In this document: one piece after another, positions 26,387 through 37,800 of the stretch
Position numbering within the stretch: the stretch's first letter is position 1
Layout of the letters: each line of letters starts with the position of its first letter
NCBI GenBank assembly: GCA_017510405.1
Contig: JAFWNG010000034.1
Span: forward strand, 1-64,000
Direction of reading: 5' to 3'
Origin: Solobacterium sp.
GTDB taxonomy: Bacteria; Bacillota_I; Bacilli_A; Erysipelotrichales; Erysipelotrichaceae
DNA: 64,000 nt
Notes under the pieces: generated by a model
Database searches by the model: none
Seen by the model: only the letters and a program-made list of their open reading frames with translations
What the model was told of the DNA's origin: nothing
Translations under genes and position numbers: made by a program

Positions 26387-26758
26387 TCAGAGAAGATGAA
26401 TATTTCTTGTAGCGACAACGTTGATGCCGGTGCCGCATACATTTTCTATGACAACGTCGCCGATCTTCACCGGTGCCTGTACACGCACGGCGTCGATCGC
26501 TTTCATGCATTCGAAGATCTTATCCTTCGGGATATTCCCGGATGTCTTGACGGACAGTCTCGGTTTATCGCCGCCGTCCACGGTCACGGTGGATGTCACG
26601 GTCCTTTCCGGATGAAGAACTTCATTTCTTGCATACTTGTCACCGATCATGCAGGTGTTTCCGGTTACGGAATACACTTCTTCTTTTTCCCTGTCAAATT
26701 CAACGGTGAGCTGGCAGCCCATCGGGCAGCCGATACAGGTCAGTTCTTTACGTTCCAT
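26387..26758 (-). CDS. DUF1667 domain protein, dehydrogenase partner
   Basis: 123 residues. CIGCPMGCQ near the N-terminus and GNTCMIGDKYARNE at about residue 33 give the Cys-x2-Cys-x3-Cys...Cys set of DUF1667 proteins, which probably bind an iron-sulfur cluster. The family is found beside glycerol-3-phosphate dehydrogenase homologs and FAD/NAD oxidoreductases, as here. It begins one base after the oxidoreductase stop. Likely the small electron-transfer subunit of the complex. Confidence 0.85.
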   Translation of the reverse strand: MERKELTCIGCPMGCQLTVEFDREKEEVYSVTGNTCMIGDKYARNEVLHPERTVTSTVTVDGGDKPRLSVKTSGNIPKDKIFECMKAIDAVRVQAPVKIGDVVIENVCGTGINVVATRNIHLL

Positions 26759-26759
26759 A

Positions 26760-28028
26760 TTATTCCGCCTCGATCTTGATCGTGATCGTCTTCAGGTCTT
26801 CTTCTTTCAGAAGACGGTTTCTCTGCAGCATGATCCGTTCCATTTCACCCGGAGCCATGATCTTCTTCTTGATATGCACCATCCGCTCGTCGTTGTAGTA
26901 TACGCTGACATAGCAGTTTGTATAGACTGCACCGACACGGAAGTGAACGGTCTGCAGTTCATCCATGTTGTTCAGGTCGATGGTGCACGGTACTGTGTAG
27001 CGTACGCCGTCGGTAGCGATCAGTTTGACAACATTTTCCGAACGCTCGATCTTTCCGTCTGCCTGTACGAAACGGGCAGCGGACGCGCCGGCACGCTCAG
27101 CTTCTTCGGAAACATAGTCTACCAGGTCATGTACATGCAGGACATTTCCGCATGCGAAGATACCCGGAATACTTGTTTCAAGGCCTTCGTTGACGATTGG
27201 TCCGTTGGTGACCGGATTCATCTTTACGCCTGCCTTGTTGGAAAGTTCGTTCTCAGGGATGAGTCCGCACGACAGCAGCAGCGTATCGCATGTGTAGCGC
27301 TCTTCTGTTCCCGGGATCGGTTTGTTATGGCTGTCCACCTGAGCGATCGTGACTGCTGTGATGTGGTCTTTTCCTTCAATATCCACAACAGTATGCGACA
27401 GCTTCAGCGGAATATGGAAGTCGTTCAGACACTGTACGATATTACGCTTCAGACCGCCGGAGTACGGCATGAGTTCCGCCACAACTTTGACGATCGCACC
27501 TTCCAGTGTCATACGTCTTGCCATGATCAGGCCGATATCACCGGAACCGAGAATGACAACTTCACGGCCGGGCATATAGCCTTCGATATTGACAAGTCTC
27601 TGCGCTGTACCGGCAGAGAAGATTCCTGCAGGACGATAGCCAGGAATGTTGAGAGCGCCTCTTGGACGTTCACGGCATCCCATTGCCAGAACCACGGCGC
27701 CTGCCTGGATCTGGTACATACCGTCTTCTCTGCTCATGGCAGTCACGACACGGTCTTCCGAAATATCCATGACCATGGTATTCAGTCTGTACTCAATGCC
27801 GAGATCCAGTACTTTCTGAATAAATCTGTCGGCGTATTCCGGTCCGGTCAGTTCTTCTTTGAATGTATGAAGTCCGAAGCCGTTATGAATGCACTGGTTC
27901 AGAATTCCGCCCAGTTCTTTGTCTCTTTCCAGAATCAGGATGTTTTCCACACCGCAGTTTCTGGCAGAGACCGCAGCCGCAAGACCCGCAGGTCCGCCGC
28001 CGATGATCACGATGTCATATGAAATCAT
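26760..28028 (-). CDS. FAD/NAD(P)-dependent oxidoreductase of the glycerol operon
   Basis: 422 residues. The N-terminal FAD fold has VIIGGGPAGLAAAVSARNCG. A second dinucleotide fold is near residue 155 (VILGSGDIGLIMARRM), and GIFACGNVLHVHDLVDYVS near 285 binds the flavin. It resembles pyridine-nucleotide disulfide oxidoreductases without the redox CxxxxC. It should pass electrons from the G3P dehydrogenase to NAD. It overlaps the upstream gene by ATGA. Confidence 0.88.
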   Translation of the reverse strand: MISYDIVIIGGGPAGLAAAVSARNCGVENILILERDKELGGILNQCIHNGFGLHTFKEELTGPEYADRFIQKVLDLGIEYRLNTMVMDISEDRVVTAMSREDGMYQIQAGAVVLAMGCRERPRGALNIPGYRPAGIFSAGTAQRLVNIEGYMPGREVVILGSGDIGLIMARRMTLEGAIVKVVAELMPYSGGLKRNIVQCLNDFHIPLKLSHTVVDIEGKDHITAVTIAQVDSHNKPIPGTEERYTCDTLLLSCGLIPENELSNKAGVKMNPVTNGPIVNEGLETSIPGIFACGNVLHVHDLVDYVSEEAERAGASAARFVQADGKIERSENVVKLIATDGVRYTVPCTIDLNNMDELQTVHFRVGAVYTNCYVSVYYNDERMVHIKKKIMAPGEMERIMLQRNRLLKEEDLKTITIKIEAE

Positions 28029-29476
28029 GCTTCGCCTCCGTTCGTGCCCTTGGTTCTTTCCAGGACAATCGTGCTGCGGCCGCCGCTCTTTGTGATCTCT
28101 TCCATCGGAAGTCCGAGCTCACGGTGCAGAATTTCCATGACACGCGGGGAACAGAAGCCGGCCTGGCATCTGCCCATGCCTGCGCGTGTACGCCGTTTCA
28201 CGCCGTCAAGCGAACGTGCACCAAGCGTTCTGTGGATCGCATCCAGGATCTCTCCTTCGGAAATGGATTCACAGCGGCAGATAATATTGCCGTAGGCAGG
28301 TTCTTTTTTGATCAGTTCATTGCGTTCTTCCAGGGTCAGTTCCTGCGGATTGAGAATGCCTTTGCGCTTGCTGATCCAGTTTTCCTTCTCAGTCAGCGAC
28401 ATCTTTTCCTTCAGCATTTCACCGACCATCTCACCGATCGCCGGACAGGATGTCAGACCCGGAGACTCGATACCGGCACAGTCAATAAAGTGCGGTGCGT
28501 CTTCGACTTCTTTGATAATGAACTCATGGTTTGCTTCATGCGCGCGCAGACCTGCGAAGGAAGTAATGACCTTGCGCATCGGGAGATTCTTGACATGGTC
28601 ATTCGCCTTGGCGATCAGATCACTGATGCCGGCAGCGGTCGTGTTGTTTCCTTCTTTGTCCTGCAGATCGACTGCAGTCGGTCCTACGATCAGGTTGCCG
28701 TGGATCGTCGGAGAAACGAGTACGCCTTTGCCGAGTTTTGTCGGCTGCGGGAATATCGTATGGCTGACATGGTTACCTACTTCCTTGTCGAGCAGGCAGT
28801 AGTCACCGCGTCTCGGTGTGATATGGATCTTATTCTCACTTACCATATTGTGGATCACATCGGCAGAGACGCCGGCTGCGTTGACCACATATCTGGCCTT
28901 GTATTCGCCATTGTTTGTACGAAGATGCCAGATGCCTTTATCATCCCGGCAGATATCTTCTACTTTTGTGTTGAAGCGGAAATCAACACCGTTGTCCGCT
29001 GCGTTTTCTGCCATTGCAATATTCAGAAGGAACGGGCAGATGATTCCGCTTGTCGGTGCATACAGTGCGCCCTCAACGTTGTCGGATAAGTTTGGTTCCA
29101 GTTCGAGCGCTTCTTCACGTGTCAGGATCCGCAGTTCTTTTACACCGTTCTTGATACCGCGGTCATACAGTGTCTTCAGTCCGTCCAGTGCTTCTTTGTG
29201 AATGCATACGACCATGGCGCCGTTTCTCTTGAACGGAATGTCCAGGTCTTCTGCCAGTTTGCCCATCATCTCATTTCCTCTGACATTCATCTTTGCCATG
29301 AGGGAGCCTTCTGCCGCATCGAAACCGGCATGGATGATGGCGGAATTAGCCTTGGATGTACCTTCACAGACATCTTCACATTTTTCCAGTACACAAACGC
29401 TCGCATTGTAGCGTGAGAGTTCCCGGGCTACAGCGCTTCCCGTAACTCCCGCACCTATTATGATTACGTCGTACAT
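28025..29476 (-). CDS. Glycerol-3-phosphate dehydrogenase-like FAD oxidoreductase
   Basis: 483 residues. A DAO-type FAD domain begins VIIGAGVTGSAVARELSRY. The C-terminal 85 residues form a BFD-like [2Fe-2S] domain with CRCES and CQAGFC (about 405-450). This is the anaerobic GlpA-like type that oxidises glycerol 3-phosphate to dihydroxyacetone phosphate. With the next two genes it forms a three-part complex. GAGAGGT precedes the ATG. A hairpin separates it from glpF. Confidence 0.88.
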   Translation of the reverse strand: MYDVIIIGAGVTGSAVARELSRYNASVCVLEKCEDVCEGTSKANSAIIHAGFDAAEGSLMAKMNVRGNEMMGKLAEDLDIPFKRNGAMVVCIHKEALDGLKTLYDRGIKNGVKELRILTREEALELEPNLSDNVEGALYAPTSGIICPFLLNIAMAENAADNGVDFRFNTKVEDICRDDKGIWHLRTNNGEYKARYVVNAAGVSADVIHNMVSENKIHITPRRGDYCLLDKEVGNHVSHTIFPQPTKLGKGVLVSPTIHGNLIVGPTAVDLQDKEGNNTTAAGISDLIAKANDHVKNLPMRKVITSFAGLRAHEANHEFIIKEVEDAPHFIDCAGIESPGLTSCPAIGEMVGEMLKEKMSLTEKENWISKRKGILNPQELTLEERNELIKKEPAYGNIICRCESISEGEILDAIHRTLGARSLDGVKRRTRAGMGRCQAGFCSPRVMEILHRELGLPMEEITKSGGRSTIVLERTKGTNGGEA

Positions 29477-29513
29477 TTGTTATTACCTCTCGTTTATCTG
29501 TTGATAAGAAACA

Positions 29514-29552
29514 GGAGCCGGCAGGTATTGCACATGTGCCGCTGCCGACTCC
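29514..29552 (-). promoter_or_regulatory. Hairpin between glpF and the G3P dehydrogenase
   Basis: On the minus strand GGAGTCGGCAG pairs with CTGCCGGCTCC (one G-T pair) around a loop holding the palindrome GCACATGTGC. A short T-rich stretch follows. It may be an attenuator. In B. subtilis GlpP acts at a comparable terminator before glpD; the parallel is inference. Confidence 0.5.
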
Positions 29553-29598
29553 TATAGCTTATGTGCTTATGATTCTTCTGATGGGTATATTCAGTGAA

Positions 29599-30309
29599 TT
29601 ATGCGAATACAGCCATGAAGACCAGCGAAGCGCAGATCGCGCCGCAGATCGGAGCAACTACCGGGATCCAGCCATAAGCCCAGTCAGGATCCTTCTTTCC
29701 TTTATTCGGAGCAAGGAGCTGATATGCAAGACGCGGGGAAGCATCTCTCGCTGCGTTCATTGCATAGCCTGTCAGACCGCCGAAGGAAGCACCGCACGCT
29801 ACGATGACGCCGTATACGAGACCCCAGTTCGCAGCATAGTCGCCTGCATTTGCCGGAATACCTGCAAGTGTGAATACGAGAACGAATGTTGCAACAAATT
29901 CAGACAGGAAGTTCAGAGTTGTGTTGCGGATCGACGGACCTGTAGAGAAGCAGCCGCGGATCGTAGCATCGTCGTCTGTAGCCTTGATGTGATCAGCATA
30001 GAGTACCATCAGAATTGCAGCACCGACGAAGCCGCCGAGCATCTGAGCGATGATGTAGCCAGGTACCTGACCCCATTCCATACCGCCGCGGATCGCAACA
30101 CCGATCGTAACTGCCGGGTTGAAGTGAGCACCGGACATTGCACCGAATGTGAATGCCGGAACCATAACTGCCATACCCCAGCCGATGAGAATGTGAACGG
30201 TGTTTCCACCCTTCATGCCTGATTTGTTAAGGCTGACATTGCAGCAAACGCCGTCGCCCAGAAGGACAAGGAGCAGCGTACCGATAAATTCGCCAATTAA
30301 CGGTTTCAT
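29599..30309 (-). CDS. glpF: Glycerol facilitator, aquaporin family
   Basis: 236 residues with six helices and two half helices. The first pore motif is SGAHFNPAVTIG (NPA). The second is GYAMNAARDASPR, where NAA replaces the usual NPA, and the arginine that narrows the glycerol pore is kept. It lets glycerol diffuse in for glpK. It lies 88 bases after glpK in the operon. AGGAGAT is about a dozen bases before the ATG, a long spacing. Confidence 0.94.
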   Translation of the reverse strand: MKPLIGEFIGTLLLVLLGDGVCCNVSLNKSGMKGGNTVHILIGWGMAVMVPAFTFGAMSGAHFNPAVTIGVAIRGGMEWGQVPGYIIAQMLGGFVGAAILMVLYADHIKATDDDATIRGCFSTGPSIRNTTLNFLSEFVATFVLVFTLAGIPANAGDYAANWGLVYGVIVACGASFGGLTGYAMNAARDASPRLAYQLLAPNKGKKDPDWAYGWIPVVAPICGAICASLVFMAVFA

Positions 30310-30396
30310 AATTCTTTTCTATCTCCTAAAACTTTTATTACCTGTTAATACTGTTTAATGCAATTATCAATGATGTTTCTGTAAAGTGATTCGGGA

Positions 30397-32543
<2,147 letters not shown>

Positions 32544-32598
32544 CAATAACTCCCGGATATATCCCGCACAAAACAAAGTGCGACGCAACATAGAAATA

Positions 32599-32618
32599 CC
32601 GGCCGCTCCAGCAGCCAG
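32599..32618 (-). promoter_or_regulatory. Hairpin in the glpP leader
   Basis: CTGGCTGC and GCGGCCGG on the minus strand form an eight-pair stem with two G-U pairs and a four-base loop, followed by TATTTCTATG. A candidate GlpP-responsive attenuator. The T run is poor. Confidence 0.35.
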
Positions 32619-32687
32619 GAATCATATGTTACATTGCCGCACTCTCAACTCTCATAGCAACAGGAACATCTATATCTGATTACTTAT

Positions 32688-32716
32688 AATATACCATTCA
32701 GTATATATAAAGACAA
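32688..32716 (-). promoter_or_regulatory. Promoter of the glpP operon
   Basis: TTGTCT, a 17-base spacer and TATATT on the minus strand. Confidence 0.6.
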
Positions 32717-32728
32717 TGACATCATTGT
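32713..32728. promoter_or_regulatory. Inverted repeat over the glpP -35 box
   Basis: ACAATG-acat-CATTGT overlaps the -35 by four bases, the position of a repressor site or an activator site. It does not match a catabolite-response element. Confidence 0.35.
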
Positions 32729-32885
32729 GACAGTTTCCTGCTTTTTCACAAAAAGATATTATCTGTATACTTCTTCGAAGCCCCTCGACAGTGACAGAAT
32801 TACGATCCTGACAGTTCTTCGGTCATGTATTATCCGTTCTTCCTGAATTCTTACAATTTCTTGATCTTTATATGTTATTAACGGC

Positions 32886-34532
32886 GTGTATTATACGCTT
32901 CTCCTTCTGATTACGCTGTTTCCGACAGCTGTCAGAGCAGAAGGAACGAAAACAGTATATCTGAACTTCGGAGACGTTCATGAAGCGACCGCCCAGCATT
33001 ACGCAGACATTCTGATGAAAGACTCTGATTACGTGCTCTCCGCTTCTCTCAGCGGAACAGTCATGACACTGACACTGGATGCGGACGCAGCACAGGACAA
33101 GACGGTCCAGAATATACAGTATGACCTGTACCGCCAGCTCGGAAACTTCAAAGAGGAAGACGGAAAACAGCTGTATGTATTTGTACAGAATTCCAATACA
33201 GATATGTACCTGGACAATGGTCCGGGCGCAGAAATGAGCAAAGAGACACCGCTTCCGGACACATTGACCCTCTATGGTTTCTACAGGCTCCCGATCTTAA
33301 CAAACGCAATCACTGTAAAAACTCCAAAATACGGTTCTGAAATCAAAGAAGGTGACGTCCCTTCCATCACTCTGGAAGGCGATACCGCCGATGCCTATCT
33401 GGTCACCTCTTCCAGGTGGGCAAAAGAAGGGACAACCCATTATTCAACTTTCACCGGTACAGTAAACACTTCGCGTATCATCGTAAATATTCAGCTCACG
33501 ATGAAGTACGGTTATTACAATGCGTCCGGACATTCTCCGACAGTCAATAGCGAAAAGCCGAGAGATATCACATCCGGTTTCGATCAGATCACCATCTACC
33601 ATCCGATCCTTGTAGAAGGATTCGATTGGGACAAACCAACATACACATGGGCAGAAGACAACAGCTATGTCCACGCTGAAATCATCGGAAAGTCTGATCC
33701 GTCATGCCGGGAAGAAGAGTACTCGATCGCTGAAAAGACAACCAGAAAGCCTTCCTGTGAAGAATGGGGAGAGATCACATATACAGCCGAGTTCAAGAAC
33801 CCTCTCTTTGAGACACAGACAAAGACCGTACAGGACGGAGAGCCGCTCGGTCATGACTGGAATGAGCCGGTATATACCTGGGCAGACGACAACAGCAGTG
33901 TGACTGCAGAACGTACCTGCAAACGTGATGAAAGCCACAATGAAACAGAAACAGTGAAGACCACTGCCAAAGTCACCAAAGCAGCGGCATGCGATGCCAA
34001 AGGCGAAACAACGTATACAGCTGAATTCACAAATGAGGCATTCAAGGCTCAGACAAAGACAGTTGAAGATATTGAAGCTCTTGGTCATGACTGGGTTGAA
34101 TGGGTCATTGTAAAAGAAGCAGAAGTCGGAAAAGAAGGTCTCAAAGAGAGAACCTGTAAGAATGATCCGTCCCATAAAGAAACAGAAGTGATTCCTGCCC
34201 TGGATCCTGTGATGTATACGATCACACTGGATCTCAGCGGCGGCACACTGGATGGAAAGAGCGGAAAGATCACGATCAGCGCCGAAGAAGGTTCTGTGAT
34301 CATTCTGCCGAAACCATCCCGTACAGGCTATGTATTCGACTATTGGAAAGGTTCCCGCTACGAAGCAGGTGCTTCCTACAAAGTGGAAGGAGACCACACA
34401 CTTACAGCGCAGTGGAAGAAAACAACTCCGAATACCGGTGACCGGAACCAGATCGTACTGTACAGCGCTATGCTGGCAGCCTGCCTGGCTGTGATCGCCT
34501 ATGCCGCAGGACGTCTGCTTAAACGCAGTTGA
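32886..34532 (+). CDS. Sorted surface protein with repeats
   Basis: 548 residues from a GTG. A hydrophobic N-terminal segment ending ...TAVRAEG looks like a signal peptide but has no basic residues before the core, and there is no ribosome binding site. Two or three related repeats of about 80 residues contain TYTWAxDNS and GHDW (about 250-440). A Listeria-Bacteroides-type repeat follows (LDLSGGTLDGKSGKI, then GYVFDYWKG). TPNTG at 514-518, a helix and a basic LLKRS tail form a sortase signal. Probably wall-bound; the 5' end may be truncated. A terminator follows. Confidence 0.7.
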   Translation: MYYTLLLLITLFPTAVRAEGTKTVYLNFGDVHEATAQHYADILMKDSDYVLSASLSGTVMTLTLDADAAQDKTVQNIQYDLYRQLGNFKEEDGKQLYVFVQNSNTDMYLDNGPGAEMSKETPLPDTLTLYGFYRLPILTNAITVKTPKYGSEIKEGDVPSITLEGDTADAYLVTSSRWAKEGTTHYSTFTGTVNTSRIIVNIQLTMKYGYYNASGHSPTVNSEKPRDITSGFDQITIYHPILVEGFDWDKPTYTWAEDNSYVHAEIIGKSDPSCREEEYSIAEKTTRKPSCEEWGEITYTAEFKNPLFETQTKTVQDGEPLGHDWNEPVYTWADDNSSVTAERTCKRDESHNETETVKTTAKVTKAAACDAKGETTYTAEFTNEAFKAQTKTVEDIEALGHDWVEWVIVKEAEVGKEGLKERTCKNDPSHKETEVIPALDPVMYTITLDLSGGTLDGKSGKITISAEEGSVIILPKPSRTGYVFDYWKGSRYEAGASYKVEGDHTLTAQWKKTTPNTGDRNQIVLYSAMLAACLAVIAYAAGRLLKRS

Positions 34533-34547
34533 TCCAGCATAACATAC

Positions 34548-34574
34548 AGGCAGCGGAATAACCGCTGCCTTTTC
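34548..34574 (+). terminator. Terminator of the surface-protein gene
   Basis: AGGCAGCGG and CCGCTGCCT around AATAA, followed by TTTTC. Confidence 0.8.
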
Positions 34575-34582
34575 ATATACGT

Positions 34583-34614
34583 AAAGAAAGCATCCTGTTT
34601 ATTTACCAGGATGC
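34583..34614 (-). terminator. Terminator of the 34643 gene
   Basis: GCATCCTG and CAGGATGC around a nine-base loop, then TTTCTTT on the minus strand. Confidence 0.7.
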
Positions 34615-34642
34615 CGGGGCCTTCATTACATTTTATTATTGA

Positions 34643-35032
34643 TCAGTCAAAGAACGACAGCACCTCAAAATCGATGTCGTACACTTTTCCGTCCTTATCA
34701 AGTTCAATACCAAAGATCTCACCATTGGTTTCGATCCGGGCAATTCCGGTGATCGCACCGACTGTCACTTCATATTCCATGACCTGCGGCTCTGTGATTT
34801 CTTTGGACGTATAGGACAGCGTATGTTCATCCAATACAGTGACCGCAATACCTTTCTTATTCGAGTAATCATACGTATTGCCGATCAGCTGGCTTCGGTA
34901 CTCCTCAATCTTTTCTTCCCGTTTCGTGATCATATTATTTACGACCATGTACAGCAGGCCTGCTGTGATCACCAGGAAAATGAAATCTTTGAAGTATATA
35001 CCCATTGCTGTCTTCTTTTTGGTTTCTGTCAT
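34643..35032 (-). CDS. Single-pass membrane protein, 129 residues
   Basis: One helix at about 15-35 (FIFLVITAGLLYMVVNN) and a charged beta-rich extracytoplasmic part with TYDYSNKKGIAV. No family recognised. GGGGAG precedes the ATG. It follows the multi-helix gene at 35065 by 32 bases, so the two form an operon. Confidence 0.6.
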   Translation of the reverse strand: MTETKKKTAMGIYFKDFIFLVITAGLLYMVVNNMITKREEKIEEYRSQLIGNTYDYSNKKGIAVTVLDEHTLSYTSKEITEPQVMEYEVTVGAITGIARIETNGEIFGIELDKDGKVYDIDFEVLSFFD

Positions 35033-35064
35033 AGTATTCTCCCCTTTCTGTCAGATCACCGCTG

Positions 35065-35595
35065 TCACATCAGACACATGCCTTCCGGAATGATGGACAG
35101 ATAACGGAATATTTCATTTCCGATATAGAAGAAGTCATTGCCGGGCCACTTGCAAAGCAGGACGACCCATATCAGCAGTATTCCGATCGATACAAGTTCT
35201 CCGAAGCACGTATGCAGCATCGAGCAGTAAAACAACGGAACATATACCGTGACCGCCATAATGACGGCAAGCGGGACAACAAACCATGCGCCGATAAAAA
35301 ATGTTCTGAGCAGTGTCACGAACATATTTACAAGGAACCAGACAACGATCGTACCGCGGATAAAATCCAGCGGAACAGCCAGAAGTTCAGACAAAGTCAC
35401 TTTCCTGTCACTCGGATGAAACAGGGCTACTGCCATGATCGATTTGATGGCCATCAGGATCCCGGCGATCGTCAGGATGATCGTCAGGTGTTCCATGAAC
35501 CATGCGCCTACGGCTACCGTGCCGTAAAAGACTACAGCAACGGCAATAAGCAGGAGAAAGCCGATAAAACCAAGGTCAAATAAGATTATGAACAT
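35065..35595 (-). CDS. Multi-pass membrane protein, 176 residues
   Basis: Four to five hydrophobic helices spread over the whole length, beginning MFIILFDLGFIGFLLLIAVA. No motif or family recognised. GGGAGGT fixes the start. First gene of a two-gene unit with the 129-residue membrane protein. Confidence 0.6.
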   Translation of the reverse strand: MFIILFDLGFIGFLLLIAVAVVFYGTVAVGAWFMEHLTIILTIAGILMAIKSIMAVALFHPSDRKVTLSELLAVPLDFIRGTIVVWFLVNMFVTLLRTFFIGAWFVVPLAVIMAVTVYVPLFYCSMLHTCFGELVSIGILLIWVVLLCKWPGNDFFYIGNEIFRYLSIIPEGMCLM

Positions 35596-35676
35596 CTGTA
35601 CCTCCCTTTCCCGTACACAGATATATTACATAACATGACCCGGTCATCAGGACAGGGGGTAGATATCGTATTCCAG

Positions 35677-35704
35677 CAAAAAAACAGGCAGCCGAAGCTG
35701 CCTG
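35677..35704 (-). terminator. Terminator of gap
   Basis: CAGGCAGC and GCTGCCTG around a four-base loop, followed on the minus strand by eight T. Confidence 0.9.
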
Positions 35705-35727
35705 CCTTTACATCAAGGTGCGATCAA

Positions 35728-36768
35728 TTACTTAACGTTGGAGAAGTACTTGATTGTACGAACCATCTGAGATGTGTAGGAGTTCTCGTTGTCATACCAA
35801 GCAACGACCTGTACCAGATATTCGCCATCTGCTACTTTGGAAACCATTGTCTGGTTAGCATCGAACAGGGAACCATACTTCATACCGATGATGTCGGAGG
35901 AAACGAGTTTTTCTGTTGTGTAACCGAAGGATTCGTTAGCCTGTGCTTTCATAGCTGCGTTGATTCCTTCAACTGTTACTTCGTCCTTCTTAACTACTGC
36001 GTGCAGGATTGTTGTGGATCCTGTAGGCGTCGGAACACGCTGTGCAGCGCCGATGAGCTTGCCGTTCAGTTCCGGAATTACCAGACCGATAGCCTTTGCA
36101 GCACCTGTGCTGTTCGGAACGATGTTAGCAGCACCAGCTCTTGCTCTCTGGACATCGCCTTTTCTCTGCGGTCCGTCGAGGATCATCTGGTCGCCTGTGT
36201 ATGCATGAACAGTTGTCATGATACCACTCTGGATCGGAGCATAGTCGTTCAGAGCCTTTGTCATCGGAGCCAGGCAGTTTGTTGTGCAGCTTGCTGCGGA
36301 GATAACTGTGTCTTCTGCTGTTAATGTTTCATGGTTAACGTTGTAAACGATTGTCGGCAGATCATTTCCTGCAGGAGCGGAGATGACAACTTTACGAGCA
36401 CCAGCCTTGATGTGTGCTTCAGCTTTTGCCTTGGATGTGTAGAAGCCTGTGCACTCAAGAACTACGTCGACCTGCAGTTCGCCCCACGGCAGTTCCTCTG
36501 CCTTCGGCATTGCATAGATCTTCAGAGTCTTGCCGTCAACTGTGATCGTGTTTGCTTCATCATCAGCTGTAACTGTGTGGAGGCATTCGCCGATCTTTCC
36601 AGCATAACCGCCCTGTGCTGTGTCATACTTCAGCAGGTGAGCCAGCATGGAAGGCTTTGTTAAATCGTTGATAGCTACAACTTCATAACCTTCAGCACCG
36701 AACATCTGTCTGAATGCTAAACGTCCGATACGACCGAAACCATTAATAGCAACTCTTACATCACTCAT
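35728..36768 (-). CDS. gap: Glyceraldehyde-3-phosphate dehydrogenase, type I
   Basis: 346 residues. The N-terminal NAD fold has [13 protein letters not shown]. The active site is [12 protein letters not shown] with Cys161, and His188 lies in TTVHAY. It oxidises GAP to 1,3-bisphosphoglycerate in glycolysis, downstream of the dihydroxyacetone phosphate made by the dha and glp operons. Asp35 in VAIND suggests NAD preference. AAGGAGG lies 13 bases before the ATG, a little far. Monocistronic. Confidence 0.97.
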   Translation of the reverse strand: MSDVRVAINGFGRIGRLAFRQMFGAEGYEVVAINDLTKPSMLAHLLKYDTAQGGYAGKIGECLHTVTADDEANTITVDGKTLKIYAMPKAEELPWGELQVDVVLECTGFYTSKAKAEAHIKAGARKVVISAPAGNDLPTIVYNVNHETLTAEDTVISAASCTTNCLAPMTKALNDYAPIQSGIMTTVHAYTGDQMILDGPQRKGDVQRARAGAANIVPNSTGAAKAIGLVIPELNGKLIGAAQRVPTPTGSTTILHAVVKKDEVTVEGINAAMKAQANESFGYTTEKLVSSDIIGMKYGSLFDANQTMVSKVADGEYLVQVVAWYDNENSYTSQMVRTIKYFSNVK

Positions 36769-36806
36769 ATTATCTATATATCCTCCTTATGATGTATATA
36801 AATTAT

Positions 36807-36860
36807 AAAACCCCGCATGCCATATAGTCAAATAAATAACGAATGGCAGGCAGGGTTTTT
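36807..36860 (-). terminator. Terminator between the GNAT gene and gap
   Basis: On the minus strand AAAAACCCTGCCTGCCAT pairs with ATGGCATGCGGGGTTTT with two mismatches, around a 19-base loop. Confidence 0.6.
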
Positions 36861-36884
36861 ACCGTATAAAACAGATGCTATTTG

Positions 36885-37799
36885 TCACTTTTTTTCGTTG
36901 AGATTCAAGGGCTTTCTGCTGATGCCGAACGCATCTTCCACCGTAGCGATCCGACGGCTGAACAGACGCATGAACAGGTCTTTGTCGTTAATGCGGGCAA
37001 GCGTCGTGTTATAGGTGCGGACTTTTGCCTCCGGAAAGAGAACGGAAAGATTCTCGGCTTCGGAGACGCGCAGTTTGATCACGCGCTTTTCCTGCAGACA
37101 TGCGTTGCAGAGCTTGAACAGCGACATGCTGTCGAGGTAAGTGATCTCTTCTACAAGCAGTTCATTGCCTTCCGGACGCATGACCGCGTAGCCCTGAATA
37201 TGGTTTTTGCCGTTGTAATAGGCGACGATCTTTCCGCCGGACGCAGTGATCTCTTTCTTGTACGCTACAAAGTAGGCAAGATCGCGGGCATAGAAGCCGT
37301 TGAAGCGCTTGATAAAGTTGCTGTAGACCTTCAGAAGATCGATCGGCGTCGGTTCATAGGCACAGCCGAAATTCGTAATGCGCTTTACGTCGGTGCGTTC
37401 CAGCGTGTATTCCGCGCGGCGGTAGATCCGGCGGAAACCGTACCGTTCAAACAGTTCTTCCTGGGAAGCGTCCGCCAGCGTGATCAGCTCCGTATGATCG
37501 CATGCGTCAAGAACGGTTTCCATGAGTTCATCCAGATAGCCGCTGCGACGGTCTTCCGAAACTCCGGGGATCGCTTTCAGCATGGATACCTGCAGGATCC
37601 TTCCGTTGAACATAAGATCGTGGATCTGACGGATCAGAACGGCTCTGATCTTTCCTTCATCCAGTGCAACGAAGGTATCTTCCGGACGATAATATGTCTT
37701 GAAATAGAATTCCACATACCGGGGATCATCTTTCGGGAAACATTCCTTCCAGAGTTCCCGTATCTCTGTTGTATCTTGTTCCAGTGCTTTTCTGATCAT
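36885..37799 (-). CDS. Eis-like GNAT acetyltransferase
   Basis: 304 residues. The N-terminal GNAT fold begins MIRKALEQDTTEIRELWKECFP, with LKAIPGVSEDRRSGYLDELME at about 73 where the acetyl-CoA loop lies. A second GNAT-like half follows. This resembles the Eis/DUF4111-type acetyltransferases without the C-terminal SCP domain. Substrate unknown. It starts within the whiA stop region and is the last gene of the rapZ-yvcK-whiA operon. Confidence 0.75.
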   Translation of the reverse strand: MIRKALEQDTTEIRELWKECFPKDDPRYVEFYFKTYYRPEDTFVALDEGKIRAVLIRQIHDLMFNGRILQVSMLKAIPGVSEDRRSGYLDELMETVLDACDHTELITLADASQEELFERYGFRRIYRRAEYTLERTDVKRITNFGCAYEPTPIDLLKVYSNFIKRFNGFYARDLAYFVAYKKEITASGGKIVAYYNGKNHIQGYAVMRPEGNELLVEEITYLDSMSLFKLCNACLQEKRVIKLRVSEAENLSVLFPEAKVRTYNTTLARINDKDLFMRLFSRRIATVEDAFGISRKPLNLNEKK

Positions 37800-37800
37800 A

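Noticed and set aside
33600-34200. Repeats in the surface-protein gene as a CRISPR or tandem DNA repeat
   Set aside because: The similarity is at protein level (GHDW-type units of about 80 residues) with diverged DNA, so it is a repeat domain.
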